A DNA stretch of 64,000 nt from Rubrivivax rivuli (GTDB lineage Bacteria; Pseudomonadota; Gammaproteobacteria; Burkholderiales; Burkholderiaceae_C). Position 1 is the first letter of the stretch. Each line of letters opens with the position of its first letter. The position numbers and the translations under genes are program-made. A model generated the notes under the pieces. It worked only from the letters and a program-made list of their open reading frames with translations. It was not told where the DNA came from and made no database searches. The stretch is from contig NZ_SACR01000004.1 of the NCBI RefSeq assembly GCF_004016505.1, positions 620,001 to 684,000 on the forward strand, written 5' to 3'. Positions 57,751-64,000 of this stretch are shown here, in pieces.

Positions 57751-59117
57751 TCACCACCGTCCTGGCCTTCCTGCTCACCCTGGGCATCCTCGTGGTCATC
57801 CACGAGTACGGGCACTACCGCGTGGCCGTGGCCTGCGGGGTGAAGGTGCTGCGCTTCTCGGTGGGCTTCGGGCAGGTGATCTGGCGCCGCCAGAGCAGCC
57901 CCGACGCGACCGAGTTCGTGGTTTGCGCGCTGCCCTTGGGCGGCTATGTGCGCATGCTGGATGAGCGCGAGGCCCCGGTGGCCCCCGGTCAGCTCAGCCA
58001 GGCCTTCAACCGCAAGACGCTGTGGCAGCGCGCGGCCATCGTCTCGGCCGGGCCGCTGGCCAACCTGGCGCTGGCCGTGCTGCTGTACGCCGCCGCACAC
58101 TGGATCGGCGTGCAGGAACCCAAGGCCCTGATCGGCCCGCCTGCGGCCGGCAGCGTGGCCGAACGGGCCGGCCTGCGCGCCGGGCAGTGGGTGCAGGCCA
58201 TCGACCACGGCACCGGTGAGTGGCAGGAACTGCGCTCGCTGACCGACCTGCGTTGGGAAGTGACCCAGGCCGCGCTTCGCGGAGAACGCCTGCGCCTGCA
58301 GGTGAGCGAGGGCGACGGCCGCGGCGCGCGCAGCGTCGATCTCGACCTCTCGGGCATCGAGGCCCGCGAAGTGGATACCGCGCTCACGCAGCGCATCGGC
58401 CTGGGCAGCCCCTGGCGCGAGCCCGTGCTGGGCCAGGTGCAGGCCGGCAGTGCCGGCGCCGCCGCGGGCCTGCAGCGCGGCGATCGTGTGCTGTCCATCG
58501 ACGGCCAGGCCGTGGCCGATGCGCAGCAGGTGGTGGAGAAGGTGCGTGGCAACCTGCGTGGCGGGCAGGTCAGTGCGCAGGCCTGGTTGGTGGAACGCGA
58601 AGGCCGCACGCTGGTGCTCAACGTCACGCCGCAGGTCGTCACCGAGAAGGGCCAGACCTTCGCGCGGGTGGGTGTCGAACCCGGCCGTGCGCCGGTGATG
58701 CTGACGGTGCAGCACGGCGTCTTCGAAGGCCTGCAGCAGGGCGTGGTGCGCACCTGGGAAGTCTCGGTGCTGACGGTGAAGATGCTCGGCCGCATGTTGA
58801 TCGGCGAGGCCTCGCTGAAGAATCTGAGCGGCCCGCTGACCATCGCCGACTACGCCGGCCAATCCGTCACCAAAGGCCTGGCCTACTACCTGGGCTTCCT
58901 GGCCCTGGTCAGCGTGAGCCTGGGCGTGCTGAACCTGCTGCCCCTGCCCATGCTCGATGGGGGTCACCTGATGTATTACATTTTCGAGGGCGTCACCGGC
59001 CGCCCTGTCCCCGACCTCTGGCTGGCCAGGCTGCAACGCGGCGGCATCGCTGTCTTGTTGATGATGATGTCGGTCGCCCTTTTCAACGACGTCGCCCGCT
59101 TGCTGGGCCTGCACTGA
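57747..59117 (+). CDS. rseP: RIP zinc metalloprotease RseP
   Basis: A 456-residue site-2-type intramembrane protease. The zinc motif HEYGH is at residues 19-23 in the first helix, and the third ligand lies in NLLPLPMLDGGHL near the C-terminus. Tandem PDZ-like domains lie between (AERAGLRAGQWVQAID; AGLQRGDRVLSIDGQ). It cleaves anti-sigma-E and remnant signal peptides. GTG start overlaps dxr. It is followed 8 bases later by bamA. Confidence 0.95.
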   Translation: MITTVLAFLLTLGILVVIHEYGHYRVAVACGVKVLRFSVGFGQVIWRRQSSPDATEFVVCALPLGGYVRMLDEREAPVAPGQLSQAFNRKTLWQRAAIVSAGPLANLALAVLLYAAAHWIGVQEPKALIGPPAAGSVAERAGLRAGQWVQAIDHGTGEWQELRSLTDLRWEVTQAALRGERLRLQVSEGDGRGARSVDLDLSGIEAREVDTALTQRIGLGSPWREPVLGQVQAGSAGAAAGLQRGDRVLSIDGQAVADAQQVVEKVRGNLRGGQVSAQAWLVEREGRTLVLNVTPQVVTEKGQTFARVGVEPGRAPVMLTVQHGVFEGLQQGVVRTWEVSVLTVKMLGRMLIGEASLKNLSGPLTIADYAGQSVTKGLAYYLGFLALVSVSLGVLNLLPLPMLDGGHLMYYIFEGVTGRPVPDLWLARLQRGGIAVLLMMMSVALFNDVARLLGLH

Positions 59118-59125
59118 ATCCCCCC

Positions 59126-61444
59126 ATGTTCCCTGTGTTTCCGATCGGGCCGAGTGGCCCCTGGGGCCCGGTTGCCGTGCTCAGCGTGGCCGTCGCCTCG
59201 GCCCTGGCCGCACCCGCGGCGCTGGCCGTCACGCCCTTCGTGCTGAAGGACATCCGCGTCGAAGGCCTGCAGCGCACCGACCCCGGCACCGTGTTCGCCG
59301 CGCTGCCCTTCCGCATCGGCGACACCTACACCGACGACAAGGGTTCGGCCGCGCTGCGCGCGCTCTTCGCCACCGGCCTGTTCAAGGACGTGCGCATCGA
59401 GATCGAGGGCGAGGTCGCCATCGTCATCGTCGACGAGCGTTCGATCATCGGCGCCGTCACCTTCGTCGGTCTGAAGGAGTTCGACAAGGACCCGCTGACC
59501 AAGAGCCTGCGCGACGCCGGCATCGGCGAGGGCCTGCCCTTCGACCGCGCGCTCATCGACCGTGCCGAGCAGGAGATCAAGCGCCAGTACCTCGGCCGCA
59601 GCCTCTACGGCGCCGAGGTGGTCACGACGATCACACCGCTGGAGCGCAACCGCGTCAACGTGACCTTCACGATGACCGAAGGCGACGCCGCCAAGATCAA
59701 GGACATCCGCATCGTTGGCAACTCGGTGTTCAGCGAACGCGAACTGCTGGACCTCTTCGAACTGACGCCCACCGGCTGGTTCACCTGGTACAGCAAGACC
59801 GACCGCTACTCGCGCACCAAGCTCAACGCCGACCTGGAAAAGCTGCGTGCCTACTACGTGAACCGCGGCTACCTCGAGTTCGCCATCGAGAGCACGCAGG
59901 TCACGATCTCCCCCGACAAGCAGACCATTTCCGTGGCCATCTCGGTCAAGGAAGGTCAGCCCTACACCGTGACGGCGGTGCGCCTGGAAGGCGACTACCT
60001 CGGCAAGGAAGAAGAGTTCCGCGCCTTCGTGGCGCTGCGTCCGGGCCAGCCTTACCGCGGTGATGCGGTCACGGCCACCGGCAAGCGTTTCACCGACCTG
60101 TTCGGCCTGTACGGCTACGCCTTCGCGCGCATCGAGCCACGGCCGGAGATCGACCGCGCCACCGGTCAGGTGGTGGTCGTCTTCGCGGCAGAGCCCAGCC
60201 GCCGCGTCTACGTGCGCCGCATCGACGTGGCCGGCAACTCGCGCACCCGCGACGAGGTGGTGCGCCGCGAGTTCCGTCAGTTGGAAGGCGCCTGGTACGA
60301 CGGTGGCCTGATCAAGCTCAGCAAAGAGCGCGTGGAGCGCCTGGGCTTCTTCAAGGAAAACATCGAGATCGACACCAACGAGGTGCCGGGCTCGCCCGAC
60401 CAGGTCGACCTGATCGTCAACGTCGTCGAGAAGCCCACCGGCAACCTCATCGTCGGTGCCGGCTACTCGAACGCCGAGCGACTGACCTTCACCGCCTCGG
60501 TGAAGCAGGAAAACGCCTTCGGGTCTGGCAACTACCTCGGCATCGAGCTCAACACCAGCCGCTACCAGCGCACGCTGGTGGTGAGCACCGTCGACCCTTA
60601 CTGGACGGTGGACGGCATCTCGCGCGCCATCGACGTCTTCTACCGCACGCAGCGCCCCATCAACAGCCTGGGCGACACCTACGACCTGAAGACGCCCGGT
60701 GCCTCGGTGCGATTTGGCGTGCCTTTCTCCGAATACGACACCGTGTTCCTCGGCGTCGGCTTCGAGCGCACCGAGATCGGCACTGCGGCCGGCATCCCGC
60801 TGTCCTACCTGAACTACCGCGCGCTGTACGGGGACAAGACCAATTCCTTCCCCCTGACGCTGGGCTGGTCGCGCGATGCGCGAGACAGCGTGCTCGTGCC
60901 CACCGCTGGCCGCTACCAGCGTGTGAACCTGGAGTGGGCGGCCTTCGGCGACGTGCGCTACCTGCGCACCAACGCGCAGTACCAGGAGTACTGGCAGTTG
61001 CCGCTGCGCATGTCGGTGGGTGTCAACGCCGAGATCGGCTGGGGCAAGGGCCTGGGCGGCAAGCCCTTCCCGGTGTTCAAGAACTTCTACGGCGGCGGCC
61101 TGGGCACCGTGCGGGCTTTCGAACAGAGCTCGCTGGGCGTGGTCGACCCCACCGGGGCCTACATTGGCGGCGCCAAGCGCCTGAACGTCAACACCGAGCT
61201 CTACTTCCCGGTGCCTGGCACCGGCAGCGACCGTTCGCTGCGCATCTTCGCCTTCGTCGACGCCGGCAACGTGTGGCGCGAGGACGAAACCATCACGGGC
61301 GAGTCCATCCGTTCCTCGGCCGGCCTAGGCTTGTCGTGGATCTCGCCCGTCGGCCCGTTGAAGCTGAGCTGGGGCAAGCCTCTGCGCCTGCAGCGCAACG
61401 ATAGAATCCAACGTTTCCAATTCCAGATCGGGACTGCCTTCTGA
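59126..61444 (+). CDS. bamA: Outer membrane assembly factor BamA
   Basis: A 772-residue Omp85 protein. After a signal peptide ending near LAAPAALA come five POTRA repeats (first VLKDIRVEGLQRTDPGTVF) and a 16-strand barrel. GKGLGGKPFPVFKNFYGGG and VRAFEQSSLG are in the conserved loop 6 region, and the C-terminus ends in F. BamA inserts beta-barrels into the outer membrane; bamB and bamD are also in this window. The last base of its stop is the first base of the skp start. Confidence 0.95.
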   Translation: MFPVFPIGPSGPWGPVAVLSVAVASALAAPAALAVTPFVLKDIRVEGLQRTDPGTVFAALPFRIGDTYTDDKGSAALRALFATGLFKDVRIEIEGEVAIVIVDERSIIGAVTFVGLKEFDKDPLTKSLRDAGIGEGLPFDRALIDRAEQEIKRQYLGRSLYGAEVVTTITPLERNRVNVTFTMTEGDAAKIKDIRIVGNSVFSERELLDLFELTPTGWFTWYSKTDRYSRTKLNADLEKLRAYYVNRGYLEFAIESTQVTISPDKQTISVAISVKEGQPYTVTAVRLEGDYLGKEEEFRAFVALRPGQPYRGDAVTATGKRFTDLFGLYGYAFARIEPRPEIDRATGQVVVVFAAEPSRRVYVRRIDVAGNSRTRDEVVRREFRQLEGAWYDGGLIKLSKERVERLGFFKENIEIDTNEVPGSPDQVDLIVNVVEKPTGNLIVGAGYSNAERLTFTASVKQENAFGSGNYLGIELNTSRYQRTLVVSTVDPYWTVDGISRAIDVFYRTQRPINSLGDTYDLKTPGASVRFGVPFSEYDTVFLGVGFERTEIGTAAGIPLSYLNYRALYGDKTNSFPLTLGWSRDARDSVLVPTAGRYQRVNLEWAAFGDVRYLRTNAQYQEYWQLPLRMSVGVNAEIGWGKGLGGKPFPVFKNFYGGGLGTVRAFEQSSLGVVDPTGAYIGGAKRLNVNTELYFPVPGTGSDRSLRIFAFVDAGNVWREDETITGESIRSSAGLGLSWISPVGPLKLSWGKPLRLQRNDRIQRFQFQIGTAF

Positions 61445-62007
61445 TGAAGATGTTCGCCACCCAGCGCCCTGCCGCCACCGCCTCCAAGGTTTCTCGCTGG
61501 CTCGCCGTGGCCGCCGTTTCCGTGGCCGCCGCGGCACCCACCGTCGCGCAGGACCTGAAGATCGGCTACGTCAACAGCGAACGCGTGCTGCGCGAATCCA
61601 ACGCTGCCAAGGCCGCGCAGACCAAACTGGAAACCGAGTTCGGCAAACGCGAGCGTGAGCTCAACGACGCCGGCAACAAGCTCAAGACCGCGGCCGACAA
61701 GCTGGAGAAGGACGGCCCGACCCTGGCGCCGGCCGAACTGCAGCGCCGCCAGCGCGAACTGGTGGACCAGGACCGTGACCTGCAGCGCAAGCGCCGCGAG
61801 TTCCAGGAAGACCTGAACCAGCGCCGCAACGAAGAGCTGGCTGCGGTGGTGGAACGCGCCAACCGCGTCATCCGCCAGATCTACGAAGCCGAGAAGTACG
61901 ACCTGATCCTGCAGGAAGTGATCTTCGCGAGCGCGCGGGTCGACATCACCGACAAGGTGATCCGCCAGCTCAACGCCCCCACGCCGGCCGCAGCCGCCGG
62001 CAAGTAA
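61444..62007 (+). CDS. skp: Periplasmic chaperone Skp/OmpH
   Basis: A 187-residue exported protein with a signal peptide ending near PTVAQ, then IGYVNSERVLRESNAAKAA and a long charged coiled coil (about residues 60-140) that forms the tentacles holding unfolded outer-membrane proteins. A TAGAAT at 61403-61408 inside bamA might supply an extra promoter. It overlaps bamA by one base. Confidence 0.92.
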   Translation: MKMFATQRPAATASKVSRWLAVAAVSVAAAAPTVAQDLKIGYVNSERVLRESNAAKAAQTKLETEFGKRERELNDAGNKLKTAADKLEKDGPTLAPAELQRRQRELVDQDRDLQRKRREFQEDLNQRRNEELAAVVERANRVIRQIYEAEKYDLILQEVIFASARVDITDKVIRQLNAPTPAAAAGK

Positions 62008-62010
62008 GCC

Positions 62011-63075
62011 TTGCCGGGCCTGGCCGTGGCAGGCGTGCGCCTGGGGGAACTGGGCGCGCTGCTGGGCGGTGAGCTGGTCGGCGACGCCGAACTCACCGTC
62101 AGCCGCATCGGCCCGCTGGACTCTGCCGACGCGCAGACGATCAGCTTTCTTTCCAATCCCCGCTACCAGGCGCAGCTGGCCTCTTCCAAGGCCGGCTGTG
62201 TGATCGTCGGCCCTGCGATGCGAGAGGCCGCGGTCGCGCGCGGCCCGGCCCTCGTCTGCGCCGACCCTTACCTCGCCTTCGCGCGCCTGACCCAATGGTG
62301 GGCTGCGCGGTCGCGGCGCGCGCCGGTGGTGGGCGTGCACCCGAGCGCTGTGGTGGAGGAGGGCGCACGCATCCACGCCACGGCCAGCATCGGTGCGTTG
62401 GCCTTCGTGGCTGCCGGGGCCGAGGTGGGCGCCGGCGCGGTGATCGGGCCGCAGGTGCACATCGGCGCCGACGCTGCGGTGGGTGAGGGCACGTTGCTCA
62501 AGCCACGTGTCGTGCTGTCGGAGGGCTGCCGCATCGGTGCACGCGGCATCGTGCACAGCGGTGCGGTCATCGGTGCCGATGGTTTCGGCTTCGCGCCAGC
62601 GCGCAACGAGGCCGGCGCCTGGTGGGAAAAGATCGAGCAGCTCGGTGGTGTGCGCATCGGTGACGATGTCGAGATCGGCGCCAACACCTGCATCGACCGC
62701 GGCGCGCTGGAAGACACCGTGCTCGAAGACGGCGTGAAGCTCGACAACCTCGTGCAGATCGGCCACAACGTGCATGTCGGTGCGCACACGGCCTTCGCAG
62801 GCTGCGTGGGCGTGGCGGGCAGCGCCCGCATCGGGCGGCACTGCACCGCTGGCGGCGGCGCCATCATCCTGGGCCACCTGGAGATCTGCGATCACGTGCA
62901 CATCACGGCGGCCACGGTCATCAGCCGGTCCATCCACAAACCGGGCCAGTACAGCGGCATGTTCCCCTTCGATGACAATGCCAGCTGGGAAAAGAACGCT
63001 GCCACCCTGAGACAACTGCACACGCTGCGAGAGCGGCTGCGGGCGATGGAAAAAGCGCTGGAGAACAAGACGTGA
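62011..63075 (+). CDS. lpxD: UDP-3-O-acylglucosamine N-acyltransferase LpxD
   Basis: A 354-residue lipid A enzyme with an N-terminal uridine-binding domain and a left-handed beta-helix of hexapeptide repeats ([61 protein letters not shown]). The catalytic histidine is in QIGHNVHVG. The TTG start at 62011 is three bases after the skp stop and is the only suitable start. It overlaps fabZ (GTGA). Confidence 0.95.
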   Translation: MPGLAVAGVRLGELGALLGGELVGDAELTVSRIGPLDSADAQTISFLSNPRYQAQLASSKAGCVIVGPAMREAAVARGPALVCADPYLAFARLTQWWAARSRRAPVVGVHPSAVVEEGARIHATASIGALAFVAAGAEVGAGAVIGPQVHIGADAAVGEGTLLKPRVVLSEGCRIGARGIVHSGAVIGADGFGFAPARNEAGAWWEKIEQLGGVRIGDDVEIGANTCIDRGALEDTVLEDGVKLDNLVQIGHNVHVGAHTAFAGCVGVAGSARIGRHCTAGGGAIILGHLEICDHVHITAATVISRSIHKPGQYSGMFPFDDNASWEKNAATLRQLHTLRERLRAMEKALENKT

Positions 63076-63524
63076 CCACCATGGACATCCAATACATCCT
63101 GCGCAAGTTGCCGCACCGCTACCCCATCTTGCTGGTGGACCGCGTGCTCGAGCTCGAAAAGGACGTGCGCATCAAGGCGCTGAAGAACGTCACTTTCAAC
63201 GAGCCGTTCTTCATGGGCCACTTCCCGGCCCGTCCGGTGATGCCTGGCGTGCTGATGCTGGAAGCGCTGGCGCAATCGGCCGCCATCCTCAGTTTCGAGA
63301 GCGCGGGCGCCGACCCGGGCGACGACACGGTGGTGTACTTCGCCGGTATCGACAACGCACGCTTCAAGAAGCCCGTGGGCCCCGGCGATCAGCTCATCCT
63401 GGAGGCTGCCATCGACCGCGTGAAGTCAGGCATCTACCGCTACAAGGCCAAGGCCAGCGTCGACGGCGCCACGGTCTGTGAAGCCGACCTGATGTGCACG
63501 ATGCGCCGCGTCGCCGCACCCTGA
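63072..63524 (+). CDS. fabZ: 3-hydroxyacyl-ACP dehydratase FabZ
   Basis: A 150-residue hot-dog-fold dehydratase of fatty-acid synthesis. The catalytic histidine is in [18 protein letters not shown], and [14 protein letters not shown] is the N-terminal signature. GTG 63072 overlaps lpxD; an ATG at 63081 is an alternative. Its place between lpxD and lpxA is conserved. Confidence 0.96.
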   Translation: MTTMDIQYILRKLPHRYPILLVDRVLELEKDVRIKALKNVTFNEPFFMGHFPARPVMPGVLMLEALAQSAAILSFESAGADPGDDTVVYFAGIDNARFKKPVGPGDQLILEAAIDRVKSGIYRYKAKASVDGATVCEADLMCTMRRVAAP

Positions 63525-63532
63525 ACCGCACG

Positions 63533-64000
63533 ATGGCCCTGATTCACCCCACCGCCATCGTCGACCCCGGCGCCGAGCTGGCGGCGACGGTGCAGGTCGG
63601 CCCCTACGCCTTGATCGGCGCCGGCGTGCGCATCGGCGAAGGCACCCGCATCGGCGGGCACTGCACGCTCGAAGGCCCGATGACCCTGGGCCGCGACAAC
63701 GTGGTGCACCCGCATGCCGCCCTGGGCTGCGCCCCCCAGGACAAGAAGTACGCCGGCGAGCCCACCGAGCTGCACATCGGTGACCGCAACACCATCTTCC
63801 AGTTCTGCACCTTCAGCCGCGGCACCACGCAGGACGCCGGCGTCACGCGCGTCGGTGACGACAACTGGATCATGGCCTACGTGCACCTGGCGCACGACGT
63901 GCAGCTGGGCCACCACACCATCCTGGCCAACAACGCCACGCTGGCCGGCCACGTGCATGTGGGCGACTGGGCCATCGTCGGCGGGCTCACGGGCGTGCAC
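63533..64000 (+). CDS. lpxA: UDP-N-acetylglucosamine acyltransferase LpxA (5' part)
   Basis: The first 156 codons of LpxA, open to the window edge; the family is about 260 residues. Hexapeptide repeats ([23 protein letters not shown]) and [16 protein letters not shown] are clear. The catalytic histidine is in MAYVHLAHD. The usual IREF turn reads IFQF here, a small departure. LpxA catalyses the first lipid A step. The gene is cut only by the window boundary. Confidence 0.95.
   Translation, partial: MALIHPTAIVDPGAELAATVQVGPYALIGAGVRIGEGTRIGGHCTLEGPMTLGRDNVVHPHAALGCAPQDKKYAGEPTELHIGDRNTIFQFCTFSRGTTQDAGVTRVGDDNWIMAYVHLAHDVQLGHHTILANNATLAGHVHVGDWAIVGGLTGVH

Overview
The window reads as chromosome of a high-GC betaproteobacterium of the order Burkholderiales, most like the Rubrivivax / Leptothrix / Ideonella group. 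This rests on the gene order of the housekeeping blocks (ndk-rlmN-pilF-rodZ-ispG-hisS-yfgM-bamB-der, hfq-hflX-hflK-hflC-hisZ-purA, and rpsB-tsf-pyrH-frr-uppS-cdsA-dxr-rseP-bamA-skp-lpxD-fabZ-lpxA), on the use of HisZ, and on the many overlapping stop/start codons. The genus is an inference. No phage, transposase, integrase or CRISPR array is visible.

Bases 1-26,400 are core genome, almost all on the + strand: a DinG/YoaA-type helicase, bamD (the one minus-strand protein gene), rluD, scpB, a much extended rluB with a three-unit 29-residue repeat, then the ndk-to-der block, the hfq-hfl block, hisZ, purA, a purine phosphoribosyltransferase, a tRNA-Leu(CAG) on the minus strand with its own promoter and terminator, and rnr (RNase R).

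Bases 26,400-48,560 form an accessory region for lignin-derived phenylpropanoids and methoxy-aromatics. A predicted six-gene operon (28,515-37,508) encodes an aryl aldehyde dehydrogenase, a coniferyl-alcohol-dehydrogenase-like SDR, a DUF1302 outer-membrane protein, a DUF1329 periplasmic protein, a Ycf48-like beta-propeller and an MMPL/RND exporter-family protein. Upstream lies a perfect sigma-54 promoter with two XylR/DmpR-like enhancer sites, and a matching XylR/DmpR-family activator gene lies at 43,382. Further along are vanR and vanAB (vanillate O-demethylase) with two VanO-type operators, two feruloyl-CoA synthetase paralogues, an enoyl-CoA hydratase and a hydroxyacyl-CoA-dehydrogenase-like SDR, plus two MarR regulators. 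Together they could take coniferyl alcohol to ferulate, feruloyl-CoA, a vanillin or vanilloyl level intermediate, vanillate and protocatechuate. A recurring element (TATCG-TA-..-TAA) sits 33-36 nt before the starts of three of these transcription units.

Bases 48,557-51,400 hold nnr (NAD(P)HX repair) and a DadA-like FAD oxidoreductase. From 51,400 to the end the core genome resumes with translation genes (rpsB, tsf, frr), pyrH, and the envelope-biogenesis run uppS-cdsA-dxr-rseP-bamA-skp-lpxD-fabZ-lpxA, the last gene being cut by the window edge.

The most promising under-described system is the sigma-54-controlled operon that couples aryl alcohol/aldehyde oxidation to a predicted trans-envelope apparatus (DUF1302 + DUF1329 + beta-propeller + MMPL).
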